Below the pieces are notes generated by a model. The model had not been told where the DNA came from. It made no database searches and saw only the letters and a list, made by a program, of their open reading frames with translations. A program made the translations under genes and the position numbers. 64,000 nucleotides of DNA from Amycolatopsis umgeniensis (lineage in GTDB: Bacteria; Actinomycetota; Actinomycetes; Mycobacteriales; Pseudonocardiaceae). Shown here piece by piece: positions 30,722 to 38,366 of the stretch. The stretch lies in contig NZ_JACHMX010000001.1 in NCBI RefSeq assembly GCF_014205155.1, forward strand, positions 4,774,001-4,838,000, read 5' to 3'. Position 1 is the first letter of the stretch. Every line of letters starts with the position of its first letter.

Positions 30722-31917
30722 CGAAGAAGCTGTCCTTCCCTGAGGACGGTCTTGTTGAGCTTTTCCGCAGCTGGTCTGGCAAGGGCGAGCTGTATGCAGG
30801 TCTGGCTGCGGTGCTGAGTGAGGATGACTTCGAGTGGACAAAGGACGATGTCGAGCGTCGGGCTCATGTCATTCTCTTCGAGCAGTGTCGACCACTCATT
30901 GAGCAATTGCCTGAGAACCTTCAGGACTGGTTGAAGGTCCTGCCGGTGGCTACCCAAGCGGAGACGGTGCGCAGTCGATCTCCGCGCGGCGCCATCAACT
31001 GGGCCGACACTCGCCGGCGAGGGTGGCCACCGACCGAGTTTTCGGGACGAGTTCGCCATCGCAGGGTGGACGATGAGCTGTTGAGCAGCTTGCGGTGGAC
31101 TATCGAGCGTCTCCTCGAGGTTCACCTTCATGCCAAGGAGATGCGGCCGACGATCGGTAAGAAGGTGCAAGGCCAGCTGGCGACGCTGGACGATCTGGCA
31201 GTGAGGCCAGAACTGCAAGGTGTGGAGGCCGAGCCACCGGACTTGCTGATGGTTGAAGGGATCCGGCGTGCTGGGCCACTTTGGCGAGTGGTCGGGGATC
31301 TGGCTGACCTGCTCAGCCGGGAGGAATCCAGTGACCTGGCTCGGCTCGCCGCTGAGCTGCTGACGCCTGACGATGAACTCAGGTGGCGGCTTTTCCATCT
31401 TTGTGTGCTGGGAACGATGCTTGGTGTCCTGCGGGACCTCCAGTGCAGGCCGATCAGCCGCCGCCCGCTGGCTGGACGTTCACACGGGCCTGCGTTCCGG
31501 GTGGAAGTTCCCGGTAACGACGCTTGGGACTTGTGGTTCGAAGCCGCGGAAATCTGGAGCACAACAGGGAATACCGAACCGTATGAAGAAGCAACCAGGG
31601 GGCTGGCTCAACGAGGTCATGTTCGGGGAGCTGACCTGTTCTTGGTAGACCACGCGAAGAGGCGTGGGGTGGTCATCGAGTGCAAGTACACCGCCAGGGG
31701 CGACTACTTGCGTAGTGGGTACGACCAAGCTTTGGCGTATCTGGTTGAGGCCAGGACGTTGCTCATCGACGAAGGCGAGGCGTTCGTCGTGGCTCCGATC
31801 GAGGCGGCGCCGAGAGTGGGAGTGGGGCGTACGTTGGCAGGTCCGCTCATCTACTGCGCGCCTGAACACCTCAAGGGCGAGTTGACACGGGTGTTCAAGG
31901 GTTGGCTGGCCAGTTAG
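30718..31917 (+). CDS. McrC-like PD-(D/E)xK nuclease subunit
   Basis: A 399-residue protein starting at ATG 30718 inside the stop of the AAA+ gene. The N-terminal ~280 residues are mostly helical and unfamiliar. The C-terminus holds a PD-(D/E)xK nuclease core: Asp306 (RGADLFLVDHA), Glu321 and Lys323 (GVVIECKYTARGDY), then a helix with YDQALAYL. This layout and coupling to an McrB-like ATPase make it the nuclease of a modification-dependent restriction complex. It is longer and more divergent than classical McrC. Its stop overlaps that of the convergent tetR gene. Confidence 0.8.
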   Translation: MTKKLSFPEDGLVELFRSWSGKGELYAGLAAVLSEDDFEWTKDDVERRAHVILFEQCRPLIEQLPENLQDWLKVLPVATQAETVRSRSPRGAINWADTRRRGWPPTEFSGRVRHRRVDDELLSSLRWTIERLLEVHLHAKEMRPTIGKKVQGQLATLDDLAVRPELQGVEAEPPDLLMVEGIRRAGPLWRVVGDLADLLSREESSDLARLAAELLTPDDELRWRLFHLCVLGTMLGVLRDLQCRPISRRPLAGRSHGPAFRVEVPGNDAWDLWFEAAEIWSTTGNTEPYEEATRGLAQRGHVRGADLFLVDHAKRRGVVIECKYTARGDYLRSGYDQALAYLVEARTLLIDEGEAFVVAPIEAAPRVGVGRTLAGPLIYCAPEHLKGELTRVFKGWLAS

Positions 31918-32483
31918 GCCCCAAAGACGCTGGTCAGAGCCTCCCGAATCAACCCCGCCAGATCTCCCTGCCCGTCCGTCTCGGCCCACCGGATCAGCGC
32001 CACATGCGCCGCCCCCAGGCAAGCCATGGCCGTGGCCCGCACCCGAAACTCCTCGCCAGGATCCGGCGAAGGCCCGCAAAGGGCAGTCACGATCGCATCG
32101 GCCGTCGCGTACTGGCTGTCCAGATGCCGCGCCCGCAGCGCCGGCACCGAGATCATCAGCCGCAGCCGCGCCAGCAGGAACGCCTTCTCCGACGAGGACC
32201 CGTGAGCGGCCGTCTCCGAAAGTGCGCGACCGATCCGAGTGGAAAGCCGAAGAGAAGCAGGCTCCCCAAGCACGGCAGAAGCGGTCACGGGGTCGTACTC
32301 GTCGTAGAGGACCAGGTCTTCCTTCGTCGGGAAGTGCCGGTAGACCGTCATCGCCGAGACGCCGGCGGCCGCGGCGACGTCGGCGACGGTGGTCGCGTCA
32401 TAGCCGACGTCGGTGAAGAGGCGGACGGCGTGCGTTTGCACCAGAAGCCGGGTTTCGACGCGCTGGCGGTCTCGGAGACTCAC
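31914..32483 (-). CDS. TetR-family transcriptional repressor
   Basis: A 189-residue TetR protein with N-terminal HTH (AVRLFTDVGYDATTVADVAA through GVSAMTVYRHFPTKEDLVLY) and a helical ligand domain. GC-rich codon use returns here, so this gene marks the right border of the island. It is divergent from an SDR gene with only 18 bp between start codons, and the shared promoter/operator at 32490-32497 suggests autorepression and control of that gene. The GTG at 32483 has no Shine-Dalgarno and fits a leaderless start. Confidence 0.9.
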   Translation of the reverse strand: MSLRDRQRVETRLLVQTHAVRLFTDVGYDATTVADVAAAAGVSAMTVYRHFPTKEDLVLYDEYDPVTASAVLGEPASLRLSTRIGRALSETAAHGSSSEKAFLLARLRLMISVPALRARHLDSQYATADAIVTALCGPSPDPGEEFRVRATAMACLGAAHVALIRWAETDGQGDLAGLIREALTSVFGA

Positions 32484-32489
32484 GTGGTA

Positions 32490-32497
32490 GATACTAT
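32490..32497. promoter_or_regulatory. Overlapping divergent -10 elements and operator core
   Basis: The palindrome GATAcTATC (32490-32498) gives GATACT six bases before the SDR GTG at 32502 and TAGTAT seven bases before the tetR GTG at 32483. Two leaderless transcripts would thus diverge from one site, which is also the natural TetR operator; direct repeats GTGGTAG lie on either side. Confidence 0.6.
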
Positions 32498-32501
32498 CAA
32501 A

Positions 32502-33188
32502 GTGGTAGTGACTGACAGTTTGAAAACGGCATTGGTGACGGGAGCCTCACGGGGGATCGGGGCGGCGATCGCGCGGAGGCTCGAGAGAGACGGCGTCAAA
32601 GTCCGAAGGCATGACAGCGGCCAGGCCGACTTGTCGACCATGGAGGGCGTCGACAAAGCCCTCGAAGGCATCGACAGTCTCGACATCCTGGTCAACAACG
32701 CGGCGACCACACCCCAAGGGCCGATCGAGACAGACACGCCAGAAAGCTTCGACCATCTGATGGCGGTGAACGTGAGAGCGCCGTACTTCCTCATCCAACG
32801 GGCACCGATCAACGACGGTGGCCGCATCATCAACGTCTCGTCGGTCGCCACCCGGATGGCCAACCCGGCGCAGACGTCCTTCGCGATGACCAAGGGAGCG
32901 CTCGAGACGATGAGCCGCACCCTCGCCCACCAGCTCGGACCCCGTGGGATCACGGTCAACGTCGTCGCGCCCGGGGCCACCAGGACGGCGGACAACGCGC
33001 AGATCTTCACGCCGGAGCTCACAACGGCGATCGCGAGCCTCACCGCGCACCGAAGGCTCGGGCGCGCCGAGGACGTGGCCGACGTCGTCGCGTTCCTCGC
33101 CTCCGACGACGCCCGGTGGGTGACCGGGCAGGTCCTCGACGCGAGCGGCGGGTTGTTCCTTGGGCCGCCGGCCCAAGGGGTTCAATAG
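32502..33188 (+). CDS. SDR-family oxidoreductase with Tyr-to-Phe change
   Basis: A 228-residue Rossmann-fold protein of the classical SDR type: cofactor motif TGASRGIG (13-20), NNAA (65-68), catalytic Ser region NVSSVA (111-116) and Lys131. The catalytic tyrosine of YxxxK is Phe127 (QTSFAMTKGALE; codon TTC), so ordinary SDR proton transfer should be impaired. Otherwise the sequence looks intact (RGITVNVVAPG, WVTGQVLDASGG). Start GTG 32502 fits a leaderless transcript; GTG 32508 is an alternative. It is divergent from and probably controlled by the TetR gene. The enzyme may be altered or act as a regulator. Confidence 0.85.
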   Translation: MVVTDSLKTALVTGASRGIGAAIARRLERDGVKVRRHDSGQADLSTMEGVDKALEGIDSLDILVNNAATTPQGPIETDTPESFDHLMAVNVRAPYFLIQRAPINDGGRIINVSSVATRMANPAQTSFAMTKGALETMSRTLAHQLGPRGITVNVVAPGATRTADNAQIFTPELTTAIASLTAHRRLGRAEDVADVVAFLASDDARWVTGQVLDASGGLFLGPPAQGVQ

Positions 33189-33192
33189 GGCG

Positions 33193-34086
33193 GTGACGTG
33201 GTTCAGCGAGGACGAACTCCGCAGGCAGGCCGGTGACGTCTCCTTCGCGCGCGGGGCCAAGTACCTGGAGTCGGTGGAGACGCTGGACGACGTCGCGGGC
33301 GGGGTCACGGCGGTGGTCAGCGGCACCGACCGGTACACCGTCCGGCTGCGCGACGTCGGCGGCGAGCTGGTGGGCGAGTGTTCCTGCCCGCACGCGGCGG
33401 ACGGCTTCTTCTGCAAGCACTGTGTGGCCGTCGGGCTGCTGGTCCTCGAGGGGGCGGCGGACGGCGGCGCGGCGGACATCCGCGGGTACGTCGAGACGCT
33501 GGACCGCGCGGAGCTGATCGAGTTGCTCGTCGGGCACGCGAACGAAGACCCCGCGCTGTTCCGCAAACTGTCGCTCAGGGCGGGCCGTGAAGACCTCGAC
33601 GCGTTGCGGCGTCATGTCGAGGGGACGTTGCGGTTGCGCGGTTTCGTCGGCTTCCAGGGCACAGTCGCGTACACCGGGAAGGTCCGCGAGGTGCTCGCCA
33701 CCGCCAGGGAAGTGATGGACGGACCGCTGCTGTGCCGCATCATCGAACTCGTCACCGAGGCGCTCGACTTCGTCGAGGACTCGTTCGGCGCGCTCGGTGA
33801 AGAGGTCAGGGGCGCGCTCGCGCTATACGCGGAGGCTTGCGCCGACTCGCCGCCGGAGCCCAAGGAGCTCGCGGAGTGGTTGCTACGACTGGATCTTGAC
33901 GGTTCCGGCCGCGTGGACGTGAGCATCGCCGACTTCACCGCCGGGCTCGGTTTCGAGGGGCTCGCGGTGTTCCGCGCCGGCGTCGAGGAGCGGTGGCGGC
34001 TCGACGACGGCGAGGACCCGTACCGCACCCGCAAACTCCAGCGGCTGCGCGAGGGCTTCGCGGCGATGCGCAACTGGCAGGTTTAG
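33193..34086 (+). CDS. SWIM zinc-finger protein
   Basis: A 297-residue protein with a SWIM zinc motif near residues 60-85: CxC then CxH (GECSCPHAADGFFCKHCVAV). The remaining two thirds are helical without a recognised domain. Actinobacterial SWIM proteins of this type are uncharacterised; SWIM domains bind DNA or protein. I start at GTG 33193, four bases after the preceding stop; an in-frame ATG at 33160 lies inside the SDR gene. Its stop codon TAG (34084-34086) is the first three bases of a large palindrome. Confidence 0.8.
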   Translation: MTWFSEDELRRQAGDVSFARGAKYLESVETLDDVAGGVTAVVSGTDRYTVRLRDVGGELVGECSCPHAADGFFCKHCVAVGLLVLEGAADGGAADIRGYVETLDRAELIELLVGHANEDPALFRKLSLRAGREDLDALRRHVEGTLRLRGFVGFQGTVAYTGKVREVLATAREVMDGPLLCRIIELVTEALDFVEDSFGALGEEVRGALALYAEACADSPPEPKELAEWLLRLDLDGSGRVDVSIADFTAGLGFEGLAVFRAGVEERWRLDDGEDPYRTRKLQRLREGFAAMRNWQV

Positions 34087-34247
34087 GCCGTGTCCTGCGC
34101 GTCAGTCCGCGGTCTTCGCGCCCAGGCGGCCTCTGACGGCACGAGCGACTCGGCCGAGTACAACCCGGTACGAGGCCGAGCCGCTCGCACCGTCAGAGGC
34201 CGCCTGGATCACGAAGCCCATCGACCCGACGCGCAGGACACGGCCTA
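34084..34247. mobile_element. MITE-like 164-bp palindromic element with 20-bp terminal inverted repeats
   Basis: Terminal arms TAGGCCGTGTCCTGCGCGTC (34084-34103) and its exact complement (34228-34247) are perfect over 20 bp. Internal arms 34123-34155 and 34174-34206 match at 30 of 33 positions. There is no coding capacity. Homology between the arms stops exactly at the TAG, and that TAG is the stop codon of the gene on each side. TA at both ends could be a target duplication, as left by IS630/Tc1-type elements. Confidence 0.7.
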
Positions 34248-35237
34248 GAACCGCTGCCGGTTGCGGTACAGCTCCTCCAGATCGCGCTGTCCCGCCTGGT
34301 CGCCGGTGTCGGCGGCCGCGCGGAACCAGTGTTCGGCTTCTTGGAAGTTCCCGTGGTCGGCGGCGAGCCTGCCGAGGTTGGTGTACGCGGGGACGCTGCC
34401 GAGTTCGGCGGCCCTCCGGTACCACGCGGTGGCCTCGCCGGGGTCGTTCCGGTCGTTGGCGAGGACGCCGAGGTTCGTCATCGCCGCGGCGTCGCCCCGT
34501 TTGGCGGCCTTGAGATACCAGTGTTCGGCGGCTTCGACCTCGCCGCGCCGGTGCAGCACCAGGCCGAGACGGACCGCGGCTTCGTGGGCGCCGGCGACCG
34601 CGGCCGCGTGGTAACAGCTTTCGGCGCGCGCGAGGTCGTCCCGCCGCTCGGCTTTGAGGCCGAGTTTGCACAGGGCGGAGGCGTCGCCTTCTTCGCCCGC
34701 CTTGCGCCACCACGGTTCCGCTTCACGCGTCCGCCCGGTGTCGCACAGCACGGCGCCGAGCGTGATCATCCCTTCGACGTTGCCCGCCTCCGCGGCCCGG
34801 CCAGCCCAGCCCTCGGCCTCGTCGAGCTCGCCGCGCCGGTGCAGCAACCGCCCGAGTTCCGCCATCGCTTCGACGCGGCCCTCGTCGGCGGCTCGCCGCC
34901 ACCAGTCCTCCGCGGCGCCGAGATCTCCTCGCTGCGCACAGAGATTTCCCAGCTGCGACATGGCATGCGAATCACCGGCTGTCGCGGCTTCGCGGTACCA
35001 GCGTTCGGCCTGTTCGGGCGCGCCGCGGTCGCGCAGGAGGTGCGCCAGGTTGCCCATCGAGACCCGGTCCCCGCCCGCCGCGGCCTTGCGGAACCACGCC
35101 TCGGCCTCGTCGAGGTCGCCGCGTTCCAGCGCGGTGGATCCCATACGTGCCATGGCGATCACGTGTCCGCGTTCCGCGGCCTTCCGGTTCAGGTAGTCGT
35201 CCACCCGGGTGTTCCATTTGCGTTTTTCGGCGCCCAC
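34245..35237 (-). CDS. TPR/SEL1-repeat protein
   Basis: A 330-residue protein made almost entirely of about nine 36-residue helical repeats with pattern A-E-x-W-[FY]-R-[KR]-A-A-x-x-G-[DN]-x-x-[AG]-M-x-x-L-G (for example EAEAWFRKAAAGGDRVSMGN). This is the SEL1/TPR scaffold used for protein-protein contacts. I start at GTG 35237, eight bases after AAGGAG; the frame opens further upstream without a site. No signal peptide or membrane segment. Its TAG stop comes from the palindromic element. Partner unknown. Confidence 0.85.
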   Translation of the reverse strand: MGAEKRKWNTRVDDYLNRKAAERGHVIAMARMGSTALERGDLDEAEAWFRKAAAGGDRVSMGNLAHLLRDRGAPEQAERWYREAATAGDSHAMSQLGNLCAQRGDLGAAEDWWRRAADEGRVEAMAELGRLLHRRGELDEAEGWAGRAAEAGNVEGMITLGAVLCDTGRTREAEPWWRKAGEEGDASALCKLGLKAERRDDLARAESCYHAAAVAGAHEAAVRLGLVLHRRGEVEAAEHWYLKAAKRGDAAAMTNLGVLANDRNDPGEATAWYRRAAELGSVPAYTNLGRLAADHGNFQEAEHWFRAAADTGDQAGQRDLEELYRNRQRF

Positions 35238-35393
35238 AAGCCCGCTCCTTCCGGCAGCGTCCCAGGGGTAGTCGCAGATCAGGGCCCCGATGTGACAACA
35301 ACTACCTGCTGTCATCGCCGTGTCGCTCCCGGTTTCCGCACGCGACGCGGCGATACTGGGGCGCTCCCATCCCCCGTCGAGAGGAATCGCGCG

Positions 35394-36062
35394 GTGGCCA
35401 CGCGTACGCGGCAGATGACCACGGCCCAGCGACTGCTTCTACTGATCACCCTCGCCGCCGTCGTGCTCGCGGTGTTCTGGTTCGTGAGCGGCAAGGGCGA
35501 CGCGCTGCAACCGAAGCCCGCGAACACCGCCAGCGCCGCGGACGCGCGCAAGCAGCTGGACGAACTCACCGTCGCGCCGCGCGGTTCGATGGACGGCTAC
35601 GACCGCAAGAAGTACCCGCACTGGGACAACCAGGGGAACAACTGCAACACGCGCGAGTTCGTGCTCAAGCGGGACGGCAAGGACGTCACGGCCGGGTCCG
35701 ACTGCGCCCCGACGTCGGGCAGCTGGACCAGCATCTACGACGGTGACACCTGGACCAGCCCGACCGACGTCGACATCGACCACATGGTCCCGCTCGCCCA
35801 GAGCTGGGTCAGCGGCGCGAAGTCCTGGACCGACGAGAAGCGCCGCCAGTTCGCGAACGACCTGACCCGCCCGCAGCTGTTCGCCGTCACCGACAACGTC
35901 AACCAGGAGAAGAGCGACAAGGCGCCGGACCAGTGGAAGCCGCCGCTCGTCTCGTTCTGGTGCACCTACGCCACGGACTGGATCACCGTGAAGCATTACT
36001 ACGGCCTCACGATCACCACGCAGGAGAAGAGCGCTCTCGGCGACATGCTCGGTCGTTGCTGA
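35394..36062 (+). CDS. Secreted or membrane-anchored HNH nuclease (DUF1524/GmrSD C-terminal type)
   Basis: A 222-residue protein with one N-terminal membrane segment or uncleaved signal (residues ~13-30) and an extracellular HNH nuclease. The motif runs WDNQGNNCNTREFVL, then DVDIDHMVPLAQSW with the catalytic D-H, then DNVNQEKSDKAPDQWKP, typical of the DUF1524 family of actinobacterial extracellular nucleases. Start GTG 35394 follows GAGAGGA. It probably degrades environmental DNA for nutrients; an antibacterial role is possible but no immunity gene is evident. Confidence 0.87.
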   Translation: MATRTRQMTTAQRLLLLITLAAVVLAVFWFVSGKGDALQPKPANTASAADARKQLDELTVAPRGSMDGYDRKKYPHWDNQGNNCNTREFVLKRDGKDVTAGSDCAPTSGSWTSIYDGDTWTSPTDVDIDHMVPLAQSWVSGAKSWTDEKRRQFANDLTRPQLFAVTDNVNQEKSDKAPDQWKPPLVSFWCTYATDWITVKHYYGLTITTQEKSALGDMLGRC

Positions 36063-36090
36063 TCTCCCCGGCTTCGGCTTAGCTGGGGCC

Positions 36091-36747
36091 ATGGCGACCT
36101 TCGTACTGATCCACGGCGGTGGCGGCAGCGCCTGGGACTTCCACCTCCTCGAGGCGGAACTGACCGGCCGCGGGCACGACGTCGTGGCGGTGAACCTGCC
36201 GATCGAAGACGAGAAGGCGGGCTTCGCCGAGCACGTCGACACCGTCACCAAGGCGATCGGCGATCGCGGCGACCTGGTCGTGCTCGGGCATTCCTACGGC
36301 GGTTTCACCGCGCCGTTGGTCGCCGCGAAGCACTCGGCGCGGCTGCTCGTGATGCTGACCGCGATGATCCCGAAGCCGGGCGAATCACCGGGGGACTGGT
36401 GGGGCAACACGGGATTCGCGGACAACCAGGACCTCAGCGACGAGGAAAAGTTCTACAACGGCGTCCCGGCGGACGTCGTCGCGGAGGCGGGCTCGCACGG
36501 CCGCAACCAGGTCAGCGCCGAATGGGGAGAGCCGTGGCCGCTGGAAAAGTGGCCGGACGTCCCGACGAAGGTGCTCATCGCGCGCGAAGACCGCTTCTTC
36601 ACGCCTGAGTTCCAGCGCCGGGTCGTCCAGGAACGGTTCGGCTTCGCGCCCGACGAGATCGACGGCTCGCACTCCGTTCCGTTGAGCCACCCCAAGGTCC
36701 TGGCGGACAGGCTCGAGTCCTACCTCACCAGCGATCCAGGCGCATGA
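36091..36747 (+). CDS. Alpha/beta-fold hydrolase (salicylate-esterase-like)
   Basis: A 218-residue alpha/beta hydrolase. Oxyanion HGGGGSAWDF, nucleophile Ser in VLGHSYGG, acid Asp in AREDRFF and His in DGSHSVPLSHP form a complete triad. The short lid and overall layout resemble plant methylesterase/hydroxynitrile lyase relatives common in actinobacteria. Substrate unknown. It lies 28 bp after the HNH nuclease gene and overlaps the convergent nitroreductase by 23 bp. Confidence 0.87.
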   Translation: MATFVLIHGGGGSAWDFHLLEAELTGRGHDVVAVNLPIEDEKAGFAEHVDTVTKAIGDRGDLVVLGHSYGGFTAPLVAAKHSARLLVMLTAMIPKPGESPGDWWGNTGFADNQDLSDEEKFYNGVPADVVAEAGSHGRNQVSAEWGEPWPLEKWPDVPTKVLIAREDRFFTPEFQRRVVQERFGFAPDEIDGSHSVPLSHPKVLADRLESYLTSDPGA

Positions 36748-37360
36748 CGTCTTCGAGCGGCTGACGCGCGGCGGGCTTGAAGGTGTCGCCGGTGTAGAAC
36801 GCCGTCGGGATGAGCGCGGCCTGGTGCACGTTCTCCGGCAGGCCGAGGATCTCCGCGGCCTCCTTCTCGTACGCGAGGTGCAGCGTCGTCCACGCCGTGC
36901 CGAGCGTGACAGCCCGCGCCGCGAGCATGTAGCTCCACACGGCGGGCAGCAGGTTCGCCCACAGGCCCGCCTGGTTGCCCGCCGGAAGCTCGGCGCTTCC
37001 CGTCTCCAGGCACGGGATGACGAGCACCGGCACCTCGCCCATCTTGTCGGCCAGGTACTCGACACTGGAGCCGACGCGCTGCTGCACCTTCGAGCGCACC
37101 GGGTCGTCCGCGAACAGTTTTCCCGCCGCCCGCGGGGAATCCAAGTACTCGCGGCACGCCCGCTGGTAGAGCTTGCCGAGTTCGGCGCGCTGCCCGGGAT
37201 CGGTGATCACGAGCCAGTGCCAGTGCTGCGTGTTCGACCCGCTCGGCGCCTGCAGCGCGGCTTGCAGGGCGTGTTTCACCAGTTCGAGGGGGACCGGACG
37301 GGTCAGGTCCAGTCGTTTGCGGACGGTTCGGGTGGTCGTCAGCAGCTCTTCGGGCGTCAT
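36725..37360 (-). CDS. Nitroreductase-family FMN oxidoreductase
   Basis: A 211-residue protein with the nitroreductase pattern: N-terminal TTRTVRKRLDLTRPV, FMN-contact AALQAPSGSNTQHWHWLVI, central LWANLLPAVWSYMLAARAVTLGTAW and C-terminal LIPTAFYTGDTFKPAARQPL. It should bind FMN and use NAD(P)H to reduce nitro compounds or quinones. It is divergent from a MarR gene, and the ATG at 37360 lies six bases after CATAAT, so transcription is probably leaderless and MarR-controlled. Confidence 0.9.
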   Translation of the reverse strand: MTPEELLTTTRTVRKRLDLTRPVPLELVKHALQAALQAPSGSNTQHWHWLVITDPGQRAELGKLYQRACREYLDSPRAAGKLFADDPVRSKVQQRVGSSVEYLADKMGEVPVLVIPCLETGSAELPAGNQAGLWANLLPAVWSYMLAARAVTLGTAWTTLHLAYEKEAAEILGLPENVHQAALIPTAFYTGDTFKPAARQPLEDVMRLDRW

Positions 37361-37366
37361 CGGAAG

Positions 37367-37382
37367 ATTATGTCGTTATGAT
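37367..37382. promoter_or_regulatory. Divergent leaderless promoters of nitroreductase and marR
   Basis: On the minus strand CATAAT (37372-37367) ends six bases before the nitroreductase ATG at 37360. On the plus strand TATGAT (37377-37382) ends six bases before GTG 37389. The two start codons are only 28 bp apart, so a regulator bound here would block both. Confidence 0.6.
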
Positions 37383-37388
37383 CCGCTG

Positions 37389-37892
37389 GTGGGGAGGCCG
37401 CCGCGCGAACGAGGGATGGGGACGTTGCTCCGCCACGTCCTCGAATTGACCGAGGCGGACGTCTCCGCGTTCTTCGAAGACATCGGGCTGGGGGACTACC
37501 GGCCACGGTTCACCCCGATGGTCCGCGCGATCGTCGCGCGCGGGCCGATGCCCATCCGCGACCTCGCCGTCGAAGTCGGTGTCACGCATTCCGCCGCCAG
37601 CCAGACAGTCGCGCAGATGGCGCGTCAGGATCTCGTCTCGCTGAAGCCGGGCACGGACGCCCGTCAGCGAATCGTCTCCCTGACCGAAAAGACCCGGCGC
37701 CTGATGCCGACGCTCGAGGCCGAATGGGCGGCGACCACCGCCGCGGCCGAACAGCTGGAAGCCGAACTGCCGTACCCGCTCAGGGAGGTCTTGGTCGCCG
37801 CCGTCGAGGCCTTGGAACGGAAATCGCTCCGCGAACGCATCGCCGAAACGGACGCCGCGCTCAGGCTCGGGCGTCGGCCCGGTGAAGGCTGA
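37389..37892 (+). CDS. MarR-family transcriptional regulator
   Basis: A winged-HTH MarR protein of about 167 residues: FTPMVRAIVARGPMPIRDLA, recognition region VTHSAASQTVAQMARQDLVS, and wing GTDARQRIVSLTEKTRRLMP. The start is not certain: GTG 37389 fits the -10 TATGAT as a leaderless start, while ATG 37416 would give 158 residues with GAGGG directly in front. Divergent from the nitroreductase, its likely target. The 3' end overlaps the convergent HATPase gene by 32 bp. Confidence 0.82.
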   Translation: MGRPPRERGMGTLLRHVLELTEADVSAFFEDIGLGDYRPRFTPMVRAIVARGPMPIRDLAVEVGVTHSAASQTVAQMARQDLVSLKPGTDARQRIVSLTEKTRRLMPTLEAEWAATTAAAEQLEAELPYPLREVLVAAVEALERKSLRERIAETDAALRLGRRPGEG

Positions 37893-38286
37893 ACACAGCC
37901 CAGACGAACTTGCCGCCGGCACACGGCTCGTGCCCCCAGTCTTCGGACAACGCGTGCACCAGCTGCAGGCCGCGGCTGCGCGCCGCCATCGGCGACGGCT
38001 CCTTCAGCTTCGGCCGGTCCGAGCCGGAGTCGAAGACCCGCAGGGTGAGCCTGCCTTCGGCGTACTCGACCTCAAGCCTGTCCGGCTTCTCGCCGTGTTC
38101 GAAAGCGTTGGTGACCAGTTCGGAGGTCGCGAGCAGGACGTCATCGACAGCCGGGCCTTCGAGACCGAGGCTCGCCAGAGTCGTCCGCACCGCCTGCCGC
38201 GCCACGGCCGGGGCCGTCACGTCGACCGGCAGGGGCAGGGAGACCACCGGCAACGTGCCCTCCGATCGTGTCTTGGACATCGTCAT
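37861..38286 (-). CDS. Anti-sigma-factor-like histidine-kinase-fold ATPase (single domain)
   Basis: A 141-residue stand-alone HATPase_c protein of the RsbW/SpoIIAB class. N box LLATSELVTNAFEHG, G1 box RVFDSGSDRP and G2 box SRGLQLVHAL are intact, so it should bind ATP and act as a serine kinase. I start at ATG 38286 after GGGGAGG. It lies just downstream of sigF in the same direction with a SigF-like -10 (GGGTAT) in its leader. It is probably a second partner-switch kinase that acts on the STAS protein at 40209-40562 or another antagonist. Confidence 0.87.
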   Translation of the reverse strand: MTMSKTRSEGTLPVVSLPLPVDVTAPAVARQAVRTTLASLGLEGPAVDDVLLATSELVTNAFEHGEKPDRLEVEYAEGRLTLRVFDSGSDRPKLKEPSPMAARSRGLQLVHALSEDWGHEPCAGGKFVWAVFSLHRADARA

Positions 38287-38339
38287 GGTTCCGCACCTCC
38301 CCTCACGAGAGACTCCCAGATCCTCTGTTCGCCTCCCAG

Positions 38340-38366
38340 ATACCCACAAGGGTGGACGTCGAATCA
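38340..38366 (-). promoter_or_regulatory. Possible SigF-type promoter for HATPase gene
   Basis: GGGTAT (38345-38340) is a perfect SigF -10. Sixteen bases upstream lies TGATT where GGTTT is expected, so the -35 is poor. The predicted start lies about 47 bases before the ATG at 38286. Confidence 0.4.

Noticed and set aside
25775..31917. Integration of the defence island at tRNA-Arg(ACG)
   Set aside because: I found no direct repeat of the tRNA 3' end near 31.9 kb and no integrase, so attachment sites are not supported by this window alone.
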